64,000 nucleotides of DNA from Paraburkholderia mimosarum LMG 23256 = NBRC 106338 (GTDB taxonomy: Bacteria; Pseudomonadota; Gammaproteobacteria; Burkholderiales; Burkholderiaceae), in assembly GCF_000739815.1 (NCBI RefSeq), contig NZ_BBJJ01000008.1, positions 124,001 to 188,000 of the forward strand, written 5' to 3'. Of this stretch, positions 18,470 to 27,234 are shown piece by piece; positions within the stretch are counted from its first letter, which is position 1; each line of letters begins with the position of its first letter. The notes below the pieces were generated by a model. It was not told where the DNA came from, did not search any database, and was given only the letters and a program-made list of their open reading frames with translations. Made by a program: the position numbers and the translations under genes.

Positions 18470-19378
18470 ATGGACCGCTTCAAGCAGATCGAAACCTTCG
18501 TGCGCGTCGCGGACGCGGGCAGCCTCGCAGCGGCGGCGCTCGAGGAAGGCGTCTCGCCGGTGATCCTCGGGCGGCGTATCGATGCGCTCGAAAAGCGTCT
18601 CGGCGTGAAGCTCATATACCGCTCGACGCGGCGGCTCGTTGTGAGCGAGGAGGGCGCGGCGTTCCTCGAGCGCTGCCGCGGCCTGCTCGCCGACTGGGAC
18701 CAGGCCGAAAACGAGCTTTCGGCGGGGCGCCAGGTGGTGAACGGCCATTTGATCGTCTCGGCGCCGGCCGCCTTCGGGCGCAAGCACGTCGCGCCGCTCG
18801 CGCCCGAGTTTCTCGTCGACAAGCCCGGTTTGCAGGTGTCGTTCAATCTCACGGACCGCGTGGTCGATCTGGTGCGCGAGGGTTACGACCTGTCGATTCG
18901 TATCGGCGGCGCCGTGGATCCGAACTTCGTCGCCGTCAAGCTCGCGACGAACCGGCGCGTGGTGTGCGGCACGCCCGAGTACTTCCGCAAGCACGGCCGC
19001 CCGAAAACGCTGGAAGACCTGCCGAGCCACAATTGCCTCGCGTTCAACCTCCAGGGCGGGCAGAACCGCGGCTGGTACTTCAGCCGCAACGGCAAGCTCG
19101 TGACCGTGCGCGTGGGCGGCACGCTCGACTGCAACGACGGCGAGCTGCTGCACCGCTGGGTGACCGAGGGGCTCGGGCTCGGCTGGCGTTCGACCTGGGA
19201 GATCGACGCCCAGCTCGCGCGCGGCGAACTCGAAACGGTGCTCGACGAGTACGCGCTGCCCGATTACGACATTCTCGCGGTGTACCCGCAACAGCGTTAC
19301 GTCCCGGCGCGAGTCCGTTATTTCATCGATTTCCTCAAAGAGGTTTATGCGCGGCCCGGTTACTGGAGCGACGCGTAG
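18470..19378 (+). CDS. LysR-type regulator, probable glyoxylate operon regulator
   Basis: A 302-residue LysR-family protein. The N-terminal helix-turn-helix reads [70 protein letters not shown]. The effector domain follows from about residue 90 ([23 protein letters not shown]). The QIETFVRV...SAPAAFG type is close to the CrgA/DmlR-like subclass. It is transcribed divergently from gcl, so it most likely controls gcl-hyi-glxR and itself. The inducer is unknown; allantoin or glyoxylate would be obvious candidates. Confidence 0.9.
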   Translation: MDRFKQIETFVRVADAGSLAAAALEEGVSPVILGRRIDALEKRLGVKLIYRSTRRLVVSEEGAAFLERCRGLLADWDQAENELSAGRQVVNGHLIVSAPAAFGRKHVAPLAPEFLVDKPGLQVSFNLTDRVVDLVREGYDLSIRIGGAVDPNFVAVKLATNRRVVCGTPEYFRKHGRPKTLEDLPSHNCLAFNLQGGQNRGWYFSRNGKLVTVRVGGTLDCNDGELLHRWVTEGLGLGWRSTWEIDAQLARGELETVLDEYALPDYDILAVYPQQRYVPARVRYFIDFLKEVYARPGYWSDA

Positions 19379-19524
19379 CACGCGACTGGCGACGGATCAC
19401 GCCGCGCTCGCCGATTTATTTTCGTTTTCGCGCGCAGTCAGCGGGAATAAACTGGGCCCGGCATCGGTAGTGCGTCTATGGCGGCCAGGGCCGCGCGAGC
19501 CAGACGAAGAGGCGAGGGGACGAC

Positions 19525-20304
19525 GTGGGCGAAACCGCGTACGAGCAGGATGAGGCAGGGCGCAGCCGCCGCTTCCAGGCGCTGGCGCTGCCGCATCTCG
19601 ACGCAGCCTATAACCTCGCGCGCTGGCTCTCGCGCAATCCCGGCGACGCCGAAGACATCGTCCAGGAGGCGTTTCTGCGCGCGTTTCGCTTCTTCGACGC
19701 GTTTCGCGGCGACGAGGCGCGCCCCTGGCTGCTCGCGATCGTGCGGCGCGTCTGGTACGACGAGTGGCGGCGGCGCGCGGGCGCGGAAGAGGTGGCACCG
19801 TTCGACGAGTTGCGCGACGACACGCCGCTCGAAGGCTGGGAGACGGGCGGCGTCGATCCCGAGACGCTCGCGATCCGCGCCGAGGATACGCGCCACGTTC
19901 AGGACGCGTTGCGGCGCCTGCCGGTGGAGTACCGGGAAGTGCTGGTGCTGCGCGAACTGGAGGAGCTGGGCTACCGCGAGATTGCGGCCATCGCGGACTT
20001 GCCGCTGGGAACCGTGATGTCGCGGCTCGCACGCGGCCGGCGGCGCCTCGCGACGCTGCTGGCGTCGTATCGGGGCGAGCCTCGCGGGGCATCGGCAGGG
20101 GAAGCAACAAACGATTCGGTCGTCCGCGCGCAAGGATGCGCGGACGGCGCAGCAGGAGTCGGGGGAAGCAGTCAAGCCAGGAGACCATCCGTCCGGGAGA
20201 CCGGCGGCCGGTTCCGCGAGGAGCCGGCCGCCGACGGCGGAGCGTCGTTGCGGCGACTCCCGCACGCCGAAGGCCGCACGAAGGAGGCGCCCGATGAACT
20301 GTAA
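19525..20304 (+). CDS. ECF-type RNA polymerase sigma factor with C-terminal extension
   Basis: A 259-residue sigma factor starting at a GTG with a GAGGGG site just upstream. The sigma-2 region is at about residues 25-90 (AYNLARWLSRNPGDAEDIVQEAFLRAFRFFDAFRG...ARPWLLAIVRRVWYDEWRR). Sigma-4 is at about 130-175 (LPVEYREVLVLRELEELGYREIAAIADLPLGTVMSRLARGRRRL). Typical ECF factors end near residue 180. This one carries some 80 further residues that look disordered, rich in Gly, Arg, Glu and Ala. The anti-sigma gene overlaps its end by 11 bp, so the two are translationally coupled. The signal sensed is unknown. Confidence 0.9.
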   Translation: MGETAYEQDEAGRSRRFQALALPHLDAAYNLARWLSRNPGDAEDIVQEAFLRAFRFFDAFRGDEARPWLLAIVRRVWYDEWRRRAGAEEVAPFDELRDDTPLEGWETGGVDPETLAIRAEDTRHVQDALRRLPVEYREVLVLRELEELGYREIAAIADLPLGTVMSRLARGRRRLATLLASYRGEPRGASAGEATNDSVVRAQGCADGAAGVGGSSQARRPSVRETGGRFREEPAADGGASLRRLPHAEGRTKEAPDEL

Positions 20305-21211
20305 CGAAGCGCGCCCGCTGGTCGACGCCAGCGTCGATCGTGAACTTTCCCCCGCCGACGAATGGCGCATGCGCGAGCATCTGGCAGGCTGCGAGCAGTG
20401 CCGCCGCGCCGCCGACGACGCGCAGGCCATCTCTCGCATGATTCGCTCGGCGCCCTATCATCGGGCGCCCGCCGGGCTTGCCGCACGCGTCGTCGCAGCG
20501 CTGCCGGCGACGGTCGCGGAATCCGCAACGGTGCCGCCTCCGCCTTCGCGAGGGCGCGCCGCGGGCGGCTGGCGCGACTGGGTGCGGAGCTGGTGGCCAT
20601 CCAGTGGCGGCGGGGCGCGGGGCGATGCGGGGTGGAGTGTGCCGATCCCAAACGCCGGCCCGCGCGCGGCGACGTTCGCGTGGTTCGGCGGCGCCCTGCT
20701 GATGCTCTGCGCGCTCGCCGTGATCGCCACGCTGCATCTGCGCGGGCCTGCTGCGCAAGCCGCTTTCGTCGACGATCTCGTTTCTAGCCACGTGCGCGCC
20801 CAGATCTCGGGCCGCGACCTCGACGTGATCTCGACGGACCGCCACACCGTGAAACCATGGTTCAACGGCCGCATCGACTATGCGCCGCCCGTCTTCGATC
20901 TGGCGCAGGAGGGCTTTGCGCTCGCGGGCGGCCGCCTCGATTATGTGGGGCGCGAGCGGGTGGCGGTCCTCGTCTATCACTATCGCAAGCACGTGATCGA
21001 CGTCTACGTGTTCCCGCCGGGCGCGAGCGGCCCGGCCGTCTCGGGCGCCGCGCCGCCGCCTTCGAGCGAAGGCTACGCACTCCAGCGCTGGCAGGCGGCG
21101 GGCATGACCTGGTGGGCAGTGACGGATGCCGGCGCAGACGCGATCGACGGCCTGCGCGCGGCGCTCGACGCGCGTCTCGCGGCAGGCGCGGGCGAGGCGC
21201 ACGGCAGCTAG
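20294..21211 (+). CDS. Transmembrane anti-sigma factor with zinc-finger domain
   Basis: A 305-residue single-pass membrane protein. The N-terminal zf-HC2-type anti-sigma domain has probable zinc ligands Cys3, His29, Cys33 and Cys36 (HLAGCEQC). A Pro/Gly-rich linker leads to one membrane segment at about 126-148 (AATFAWFGGALLMLCALAVIATL). A periplasmic domain follows (about 150-305) containing DLVSSHVRAQISGRDLDVISTDRHTVKPWFNGRIDYAPPVFDL, typical of ChrR/RsgI-like anti-sigma partners. The start overlaps the sigma gene by 11 bp. It should hold the sigma factor at the membrane until a periplasmic or redox signal arrives. Confidence 0.92.
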   Translation: MNCNEARPLVDASVDRELSPADEWRMREHLAGCEQCRRAADDAQAISRMIRSAPYHRAPAGLAARVVAALPATVAESATVPPPPSRGRAAGGWRDWVRSWWPSSGGGARGDAGWSVPIPNAGPRAATFAWFGGALLMLCALAVIATLHLRGPAAQAAFVDDLVSSHVRAQISGRDLDVISTDRHTVKPWFNGRIDYAPPVFDLAQEGFALAGGRLDYVGRERVAVLVYHYRKHVIDVYVFPPGASGPAVSGAAPPPSSEGYALQRWQAAGMTWWAVTDAGADAIDGLRAALDARLAAGAGEAHGS

Positions 21212-21325
21212 GCTTTCGCGTCTTTCGTTTTCTACGGGCGCACTGCGGGGGCGCCCCCGGCGCGCCAGGCGCCGCGCAAGTCATTGAAAACACGCCCGAA
21301 TCATCGCGCCAAAGCCCGATCTAGC

Positions 21326-21354
21326 TTGCGCGCGCAACCCATCCGCGCTACAAT
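21326..21354 (+). promoter_or_regulatory. Sigma-70 promoter of the rpsF operon
   Basis: TTGCGC (21326-21331), a 17-bp spacer and TACAAT (21349-21354) form a good housekeeping promoter, placing the transcript start about 60 bp before the rpsF ATG. Confidence 0.75.
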
Positions 21355-21370
21355 CTCCGGCTTCTCACTT

Positions 21371-21398
21371 GCCGCACCGGTTCCGACGCCCGGGTGGC
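21371..21398 (+). promoter_or_regulatory. Possible S6:S18 autoregulatory leader hairpin
   Basis: GCCGCACC (21371-21378) can pair with GGTGGC (21393-21398) with a bulge, in the short rpsF leader. Many bacteria have an S6:S18-binding hairpin with a conserved CCG here. The fit is partial and judged by eye. Confidence 0.35.
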
Positions 21399-21420
21399 TT
21401 TAATCCACAAGGAGTGATAC

Positions 21421-21792
21421 ATGCGTCATTACGAAATCGTCTTCATCGTGCATCCCGATCAGAGCGAGCAGGTGCCCGCCATGATCGAGCGCTACAAGAG
21501 CACGATCACGTCGCACGGTGGCCAGGTCCACCGCATCGAAGACTGGGGCCGTCGTCAACTGGCCTACATGATCGAGAAACTCGCGAAGGCTCACTACGTC
21601 TGCATGAACATCGAATGCGACCAGAGCACGCTCGACGAACTGGAACACGCGTTCAAGTTCAACGACGCTGTCCTGCGTCACCTCATCGTCAAGATGAAGA
21701 AGGCCGAAACCGGCCCGTCGCCGATGATGAAGGAAGTGCAGCGCGAAGAAGCCAAGAAGGCGGCTGCCCAGCCGACCGAAGCGCAGGCTTAA
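21421..21792 (+). CDS. rpsF: 30S ribosomal protein S6
   Basis: A 123-residue bS6. [25 protein letters not shown] opens the fold and [23 protein letters not shown] is the RNA-binding core. The Lys/Ala-rich C-terminal tail (about residues 96-123) is usual for beta-proteobacteria. It assembles with S18, encoded two genes on, in the 30S platform. First gene of rpsF-priB-rpsR-rplI, preceded by an AAGGAG site and a clear promoter. Confidence 0.98.
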   Translation: MRHYEIVFIVHPDQSEQVPAMIERYKSTITSHGGQVHRIEDWGRRQLAYMIEKLAKAHYVCMNIECDQSTLDELEHAFKFNDAVLRHLIVKMKKAETGPSPMMKEVQREEAKKAAAQPTEAQA

Positions 21793-21837
21793 TGGCACAA
21801 GCCATCAGGATTTAACGCATTTGCCCGAAATCGCCCC

Positions 21838-22137
21838 GTGAACAGGCTGCAACTCACGGCTAGCGTCGTGGAGCGTGAACCGGTGCGCTATACGCCCGCC
21901 GGCGTTCCGATCGCTAGCGTCACGTTGCAGCATCGCACGGAGGTCGTCGAAGCCGGCATTCCCCGCTTCGTCGAACTCACGATGCCCGCGGTGGCGGCCG
22001 GCAAAGCCTGCGGTCTCGTCGAAAGCTGCGAGATGGGCGTGGAAGCGCTCTTCACCGGCTTTCTGGCGAAGAAGCACCGCAATGCGCGAACCCTGGTGTT
22101 TCACATCACCGAAATGCAAGGTACAGGAAAGGACTAA
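21838..22137 (+). CDS. priB: Primosomal replication protein N (PriB)
   Basis: A 99-residue single-strand-binding OB-fold protein used in replication restart with PriA and DnaT-type partners. It starts at GTG (21838): [36 protein letters not shown], and ends [13 protein letters not shown]. The location between rpsF and rpsR is diagnostic for PriB in beta- and gamma-proteobacteria. The stop codon lies 2 bp before the rpsR start. Confidence 0.95.
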   Translation: MNRLQLTASVVEREPVRYTPAGVPIASVTLQHRTEVVEAGIPRFVELTMPAVAAGKACGLVESCEMGVEALFTGFLAKKHRNARTLVFHITEMQGTGKD

Positions 22138-22139
22138 TC

Positions 22140-22415
22140 ATGGCCCGCCCGACTGGTAAAAAATTCGACAAGCGTCGTCAGCAACAAAACCCGCTCTTCA
22201 AGCGCAAGAAGTTCTGCCGCTTCACGGCTGCAGGCGTCGAGCAGATCGACTACAAGGACATCGAAACGCTGAAGGACTTCATCGGCGAAAACGGCAAGAT
22301 CACGCCGGCTCGCCTGACGGGTACGAAGGCCCACTATCAGCGTCAGCTGGACACGGCTATCAAGCGCGCGCGTTTCCTCGCGCTGATGCCGTACACCGAC
22401 CAGCACAAGGCCTAA
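22140..22415 (+). CDS. rpsR: 30S ribosomal protein S18
   Basis: A 91-residue bS18. The N-terminus [40 protein letters not shown] and the motif [34 protein letters not shown] are invariant features. It binds S6 and 16S rRNA. Only 2 bp separate it from priB. Confidence 0.98.
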   Translation: MARPTGKKFDKRRQQQNPLFKRKKFCRFTAAGVEQIDYKDIETLKDFIGENGKITPARLTGTKAHYQRQLDTAIKRARFLALMPYTDQHKA

Positions 22416-22442
22416 CAAGACGACGCGATAAGGAGCAATAGA

Positions 22443-22895
22443 ATGCAGATCATTCTTCTGGAAAAAGTCGTCAACCTGGGCAACCTCGGCGACATCGTCA
22501 AGGTGAAGGACGGTTACGCACGTAACTTCCTGATCCCGAACAAGAAGGCACGCCGTGCAACGAAGGACGCAATCGCCGAATTCGAAGTTCGCCGCGCTGA
22601 ACTCGAAAAGGCCGCCGCTGAGAAGCTGGCAGCTGCACAAGCCGAAGGCGAGAAGCTCAACGGCCTGACCGTTCAGATCGGCCAGAAGGCCGGCGTGGAC
22701 GGCCGTCTGTTCGGTTCGGTCACCAACGCGGACATCGCCGTTGCGCTGACGAAGCAAGGCTTCGCAGTGGAAAAGGCGCAAGTGCGTCTGCCGGAAGGCC
22801 CGCTGAAGATGGTGGGCGACCACCCGGTGCACGTTTCGCTGCACACCGACGTCCTCGTCGACGTCACGGTGTCGGTGCTGGGCGAGCACGCCTAA
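22443..22895 (+). CDS. rplI: 50S ribosomal protein L9
   Basis: A 150-residue bL9 with the usual two domains: the N-terminal [40 protein letters not shown], then a long connecting helix (about 41-75) and the C-terminal domain ([18 protein letters not shown]...[19 protein letters not shown]). Last gene of the ribosomal operon, preceded by an AAGGAG site and closed by a strong terminator. Confidence 0.98.
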   Translation: MQIILLEKVVNLGNLGDIVKVKDGYARNFLIPNKKARRATKDAIAEFEVRRAELEKAAAEKLAAAQAEGEKLNGLTVQIGQKAGVDGRLFGSVTNADIAVALTKQGFAVEKAQVRLPEGPLKMVGDHPVHVSLHTDVLVDVTVSVLGEHA

Positions 22896-22957
22896 GCACT
22901 CAGCGCTTGCCGTGCACGCCCGCTCGGGCTGCACGGTTTGACGCAAAATTCAGGAAG

Positions 22958-22987
22958 GGCAGGAGCCGCAGGGCTTCTGCCTTTTTT
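22958..22987 (+). terminator. Terminator of the rpsF-rplI operon
   Basis: GGCAGGAGCC (22958-22967) pairs with GGCTTCTGCC (22972-22981) with one G-U pair and a GCAG loop, followed by six T (22982-22987). A classical intrinsic terminator. Confidence 0.92.
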
Positions 22988-23053
22988 GTTGCGTGCTCAT
23001 TGCGTGTTTTCAAGCTTGTTCCGCGCGCCCCGATTGCCCGATAATTGCCCTCC

Positions 23054-24436
23054 ATGAACGCTCCGAAAGATCCCCAACTCGACTCGCTGAAAGTCCCGCC
23101 GCACTCGATCGAAGCCGAACAATCGGTGCTCGGCGGCCTGTTGCTGGATAACGGCGCCTGGGACCGGATTGCCGACTTCCTCTCACAAAGCGACTTCTAC
23201 CGCTACGATCACCGCATCATCTTCGAGCATATTGGCCGCCTGATCGCGGCTACGCGCCCGGCCGACGTGGTGACGGTGTACGAGGCGCTCGGCACCTCGG
23301 GCAAGGCCGACGACGTGGGCGGCCTCGCGTACCTGAACGCCCTCGCGCAGAACACGCCGAGCGCGGCGAACATCCGCCGCTATGCGGAAATCGTGCGCGA
23401 CCGCGCGGTGCTGCGCCGCCTCGTCTCCGTCGCCGATGAAATCTCGGCCGACGCGTTCAACCCGCAGGGCAAGGAAGTGCGTCAGTTGCTCGACGAGGCG
23501 GAATCGAAGGTGTTCTCGATCGCCGAAGACGGCGCACGCGGCACCCAGGGCTTCCTCGAGATCGGGCCGCTGCTCACGCAGGTCGTGGAACGCATCGACA
23601 CGCTTTATCACACGGCCAATCCCAGCGACGTGACGGGCACGCCAACGGGCTTCATGGATCTCGACCGCATGACGTCGGGCATGCACGGCGGCGAACTGAT
23701 CATCGTGGCGGGACGCCCGTCGATGGGTAAGACCGCGTTCTCGATGAATATCGGCGAGTACGTGGCCGTGGAGTACGGCCTGCCCGTCGCGGTGTTCTCG
23801 ATGGAAATGCCGGGCACGCAGCTGATCATGCGTATGCTCGGCTCCGTGGGTCGTCTCGACCAGCACCGCATGCGCACCGGGCGCCTGACCGACGAGGACT
23901 GGCCGAAGCTCACGCACGCGGTGCAGAAAATGAGCGAGGCGCAGATCTTCATCGACGAAACGGGCGGGCTGAACCCGATGGAACTGCGCTCGCGCGCGCG
24001 GCGCCTGTCGCGTCAATGCGGCAAACTCGGGCTCATCATCATCGACTATCTGCAGCTCATGAGCGGATCGTCGACGGGGGAGAACCGCGCCACCGAGATT
24101 TCAGAAATCTCGCGCTCGCTCAAGAGCCTGGCGAAGGAGCTGGATGTGCCCGTGATCGCGCTGTCGCAGCTGAACCGCGGTCTCGAGCAGCGTCCGAACA
24201 AACGCCCCGTGATGTCGGACCTGCGCGAGTCAGGCGCTATCGAACAGGACGCGGACGTCATTCTGTTCATCTACCGCGACGAAGTCTACAACCCGGACAG
24301 CCCCGACAAGGGCACCGCGGAGATCATCATCGGCAAGCAGCGTAACGGCCCGATCGGTCCCGTTCGGCTCACGTTCCACGGTCAATACACGAAGTTCGAT
24401 AATTTCGCGGGCGCGCAGACCTTCTACGGCGAGTGA
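23054..24436 (+). CDS. dnaB: Replicative DNA helicase DnaB
   Basis: A 460-residue hexameric helicase. The N-terminal domain reads SLKVPPHSIEAEQSVLGGLLLDN. The RecA-like domain has Walker A (GRPSMGKTAFS, about 219-226), Walker B (LIIIDYLQLM), the SEISRSLKSLAKELDVPVIALSQLNRGLEQR H4 region and the arginine-finger area near DLRESGAIEQDAD. The ATG at 23054 is used; an in-frame TTG nine bases earlier is possible but less likely. It unwinds DNA ahead of the fork. It follows the rpsF operon, a common arrangement. Confidence 0.98.
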   Translation: MNAPKDPQLDSLKVPPHSIEAEQSVLGGLLLDNGAWDRIADFLSQSDFYRYDHRIIFEHIGRLIAATRPADVVTVYEALGTSGKADDVGGLAYLNALAQNTPSAANIRRYAEIVRDRAVLRRLVSVADEISADAFNPQGKEVRQLLDEAESKVFSIAEDGARGTQGFLEIGPLLTQVVERIDTLYHTANPSDVTGTPTGFMDLDRMTSGMHGGELIIVAGRPSMGKTAFSMNIGEYVAVEYGLPVAVFSMEMPGTQLIMRMLGSVGRLDQHRMRTGRLTDEDWPKLTHAVQKMSEAQIFIDETGGLNPMELRSRARRLSRQCGKLGLIIIDYLQLMSGSSTGENRATEISEISRSLKSLAKELDVPVIALSQLNRGLEQRPNKRPVMSDLRESGAIEQDADVILFIYRDEVYNPDSPDKGTAEIIIGKQRNGPIGPVRLTFHGQYTKFDNFAGAQTFYGE

Positions 24437-24443
24437 CTTGCAG

Positions 24444-24476
24444 GCGGCGGTTGCGCCATAGTGGCGCAAAAGCCGC
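24444..24476 (+). other. Stem-loop after dnaB
   Basis: TTGCGCCA (24451-24458) and TGGCGCAA (24462-24469) form a perfect 8-bp stem, extended by GCGGC (24444-24448) with GCCGC (24472-24476). There is no T run, so it may be a Rho-type or processing structure instead of an intrinsic terminator. Confidence 0.5.
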
Positions 24477-24526
24477 TGTTGCGCCCGTCATTCAATGCGC
24501 CCGTTCTCTGCTGACGATACAATATT

Positions 24527-24564
24527 GCCGTTTTGTGACGGCTATTTTGCTGTTTTGTGACGGC
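24527..24564 (-). promoter_or_regulatory. Tandem 16-bp repeats resembling PhoB boxes before DUF47-pit
   Basis: GCCGTTTTGTGACGGC (24527-24542) and GCTGTTTTGTGACGGC (24549-24564) differ at one base and are 22 bp apart. On the minus strand each reads CCGTCACAAAA, close to the PhoB half-site CTGTCAT/C plus A-rich spacer, and the 22-bp period equals a full Pho box. They lie just upstream of the DUF47 start and downstream of a TACAAT -10-like element (24518-24523), a position that would suit repression. Confidence 0.5.
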
Positions 24565-24591
24565 AATTCGAGACCAATTTCCGGGATACCA

Positions 24592-25218
24592 ATGTTCGGT
24601 CGCTTCATGCCCACCGAGGGCAAATTCTTCGAGATCTTCAATGCGCACGCGAAGTGCATCGTTTCCGCGAGCCGCGAGCTCGAACTCCTGATCGATAACC
24701 TCGCGGATGCCGAGGTCCACAAGCAGAACGTGCAGGCGGCCGAAAAGCAGGCCGACAAGCTCACGCACGAGGCGATCGATCTCCTTCACAAGACGTTCAT
24801 TACACCGCTCGACCGCGACGAGATCCACAAGCTGATCACGACGATGGACGACTGCCTGGATCTGATGGAAGACGTCGCCACCGCGATTTCGCTCTACGAC
24901 GTGCAGTCGGTGACCGCCGAGGCGAGCCAGCTCGCGCACGTGGTGGCGGCTTCGGCGCAGCGCGTGCAGCTTGCGGTGGGAATGCTCTCCGACATGAAAC
25001 AGGCGCGCGAGATCCTGAAGGCCTGCGAGGACATCGACCGACTCGAGTCCGACGCGGACCGCCTGCTGCGCGGGGCCATGTCGAAGCTCTTCCGCGAGGA
25101 AGACAACGTCAAGACGCTGATCAAGCTGAAAGCGATCTACGAGCTGCTCGAAACGATCACGGACAAGTGCGAGGATGTCGCGAACATCATCGAAGGCATC
25201 GTGCTGGAAAACGCCTGA
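24592..25218 (+). CDS. DUF47 (PhoU-like) protein, Pit accessory factor
   Basis: A 208-residue all-helical cytoplasmic protein of the DUF47/PhoU-divergent family. It begins MFGRFMPTEGKFFEIFNAHAKCIVSASRELELLIDN and has PhoU-type helices with acidic metal-binding motifs (EKQADKLTHEAIDLLHKTFITPLDRDEIHKLITTMDDCLDLMEDVA and CEDIDRLESDADRLLRGAMSKLF). Family members are encoded directly before pit and affect phosphate transport through Pit. Here pit starts 10 bp after its stop codon. A PhoB-like repeat pair lies upstream. Confidence 0.93.
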   Translation: MFGRFMPTEGKFFEIFNAHAKCIVSASRELELLIDNLADAEVHKQNVQAAEKQADKLTHEAIDLLHKTFITPLDRDEIHKLITTMDDCLDLMEDVATAISLYDVQSVTAEASQLAHVVAASAQRVQLAVGMLSDMKQAREILKACEDIDRLESDADRLLRGAMSKLFREEDNVKTLIKLKAIYELLETITDKCEDVANIIEGIVLENA

Positions 25219-25228
25219 GCGGACTGCG

Positions 25229-26239
25229 ATGCAATCGATACAACTCGCCCTCTGGGCGGTCGCTACGCTGATCGCCATCGCCCTCGTTTTCGACTTCATG
25301 AACGGCTTTCACGATGCGGCGAATTCGATCGCCACGGTCGTGTCGACGGGGGTGCTCAAGCCGCAGCAGGCGGTTGCATTCGCCGCCATGTTCAACGTGA
25401 TCGCCTATTTCGTGTTCCATCTGAAGGTCGCGCAGACGGTGGGCAAGGGCACCATCGACCCCGATATCGTCGACCACTACGTGGTGTTCGGCGCACTGAT
25501 GGGCGCGATCGGCTGGAACGTGCTGACCTGGTACTACGGCATTCCGTCGAGCTCGTCACATGCGCTGATCGGCGGCCTGGTGGGCGCGGCGCTCGCGAAG
25601 TCGGGCTGGGGCTCGCTCAATTTCGACGGCCTCATGAAGACCGTGGCGTTCATCTTCGTCTCGCCGCTGCTCGGCTTCGTGCTGGGATCATTCTTCATGC
25701 TCACGGTGTCGTGGCTCTATTTCCGCACGCCGCCCAGCAAGGTCGACCGCCGGTTCCGGCGTCTGCAGCTTGTGTCGGCGGGGCTCTATAGCCTCGGTCA
25801 CGGCGGCAACGATGCGCAGAAGACCATCGGCATCATCTGGATGCTGCTGATCGCAACGGGCTACTCGGCAATCGGCTCGGATGCGCCGCCCATCTGGGTG
25901 ATTGGCGGCTGCTATCTGTCGATGGGTCTCGGCACGCTGTTTGGCGGCTGGCGCATCGTGCGAACGATGGGTCAGAAAATCACCAGGCTCAAGCCGGTCG
26001 GCGGCTTCTGTGCGGAGGCAGGCGGGGCGCTCACGCTCTTCACGGCTTCATGGATGGGCATTCCCGTGTCGACCACGCACACGATCACGGGCGCCATCGT
26101 CGGAGTTGGCGCGACGCAGAAGCTCAGCGCCGTGCGCTGGGGCGTTGCCGGCAACATCGTCTGGGCGTGGGTGCTGACCATCCCGGCCTCGGCCACGCTG
26201 GCCGCGGCCGCCTGGTGGCTCGGTCACCGCTTCATGTAA
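25229..26239 (+). CDS. pit: Low-affinity inorganic phosphate transporter Pit
   Basis: A 336-residue integral membrane Pi:H+ (metal-phosphate) symporter of the PiT family. Both PiT signature repeats are present: FDFMNGFHDAANSIATVVSTGVLKP near the N-terminus and LYSLGHGGNDAQKTIGII in the middle, with PSSSSHALIGGLVGAAL and PVSTTHTITGAIVGVGA as the paired half-repeats. About ten membrane segments. The ATG at 25229 lies 10 bp after the DUF47 stop, so the pair forms an operon. Residues 170-186 form the central cytoplasmic loop, short compared with E. coli PitA. Confidence 0.95.
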   Translation: MQSIQLALWAVATLIAIALVFDFMNGFHDAANSIATVVSTGVLKPQQAVAFAAMFNVIAYFVFHLKVAQTVGKGTIDPDIVDHYVVFGALMGAIGWNVLTWYYGIPSSSSHALIGGLVGAALAKSGWGSLNFDGLMKTVAFIFVSPLLGFVLGSFFMLTVSWLYFRTPPSKVDRRFRRLQLVSAGLYSLGHGGNDAQKTIGIIWMLLIATGYSAIGSDAPPIWVIGGCYLSMGLGTLFGGWRIVRTMGQKITRLKPVGGFCAEAGGALTLFTASWMGIPVSTTHTITGAIVGVGATQKLSAVRWGVAGNIVWAWVLTIPASATLAAAAWWLGHRFM

Positions 26240-26240
26240 A

Positions 26241-26273
26241 ACCTGCGGCGCCTTCGGGCGCCGCGGTGCTTTT
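26241..26273 (+). terminator. Terminator after pit
   Basis: GCGGCGCC (26245-26252), a stable TTCG loop (26253-26256) and GGCGCCGC (26257-26264) form an 8-bp stem, extended by ACC/GGT, with TTTT at 26270-26273. Confidence 0.85.
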
Positions 26274-26300
26274 CGGGGCTTGCCTGCGCTGCCGCGCGCC

Positions 26301-27107
26301 TCAGATGAGCGGTGTGCTGGCGCCGTCCATGGGGATGAGGGCACCGGTCACGTAGCTCGCGCGGCGGCTTGCGAGGAAAAGCGCGACATCGGCAATTTCC
26401 TCCGGTTTCGCGTAGCGCCCGAGCGGAATCTTCGCTTCGCCGCTTGCGAGTGCCTGGGCGGCGTCGACGCCTGCCCTCTGAGCTTCGAGCTGAACGGCTT
26501 CCTGCAGACGTTCCGTGAGCGTGGCGCCCGGGTTGATCGCGTTGATGCGGATACCGTAGCGCGCGTGGTAGTGAGCAAGACCAACCGTGGCGAGCATCAG
26601 GGCCGCGTTGGCCGCGCCGCCGGCGATATGGATGTCGCTCGCGAACTTGCCGCCCATGCCGATGATATTGACGATCGCGCCGGGCTCCATGCTCTCGCCT
26701 GCCTTGATCCGCTGCACCATGCGGCGCAGCACTTCCTGCTGCGGGTAGATATAAGGGAAATACTTCGCCTCCATCGTGGCCCTGAAAGCGTCGGCGTCGA
26801 GCGCTTCCGGGTCGTAGCGGCGTGCCGCGCCCGCGCTGTTGATGAGGATATCGATGGGGCCGACCGCCGTAGAGACTTCCTCGACCACGTCGGCGGCGCT
26901 GTGCGCTTCGTGCAGGTCCGCACGCGTGAGATGCACGTGCAGGCCTTCGCTCGTCAGTTGCTCGCGGGCGCGCGCGAGATTAGCCGGGTCGCGCGAGACG
27001 ATCGCCACGCGCGCGCCTTCCTTCGCAAACGCGCGCGCGCAGGCGAGGCCAATGCCTTTGCTGCCGCCCGTTACGAGCACCACCTTCTTGCTGAGTCCGA
27101 GATCCAT
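26301..27107 (-). CDS. SDR-family oxidoreductase with atypical active site
   Basis: A 268-residue Rossmann-fold short-chain dehydrogenase/reductase relative. The cofactor motif TGGSKGIG is at residues 13-20, ILINSAGA at about 87-94, and the C-terminal LGRYAKPEEIADVALFLASRRASYVTGALIPMDGA is standard. The catalytic Ser/Tyr-x3-Lys set is missing: where classical enzymes have YxxxK this protein reads GGAAN (about 163-167), and the Ser position falls in IIGMGG. It may therefore be inactive, use other chemistry or bind ligands. Start ATG 27107 fits the family. It is convergent with pit. The substrate is not known. Confidence 0.85.
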   Translation of the reverse strand: MDLGLSKKVVLVTGGSKGIGLACARAFAKEGARVAIVSRDPANLARAREQLTSEGLHVHLTRADLHEAHSAADVVEEVSTAVGPIDILINSAGAARRYDPEALDADAFRATMEAKYFPYIYPQQEVLRRMVQRIKAGESMEPGAIVNIIGMGGKFASDIHIAGGAANAALMLATVGLAHYHARYGIRINAINPGATLTERLQEAVQLEAQRAGVDAAQALASGEAKIPLGRYAKPEEIADVALFLASRRASYVTGALIPMDGASTPLI

Positions 27108-27234
27108 CGTCGCCTCGCTGCGCGAAAGTATCGAAAACGGTACCAAAACGATAGCAGACGCGACCGGCGCCGCAAACCCGCCTCGCCGTTCGGCCAGGGG
27201 CGAGATTGCGCCCTCCCGCGCCGCGGTCGGCGTT

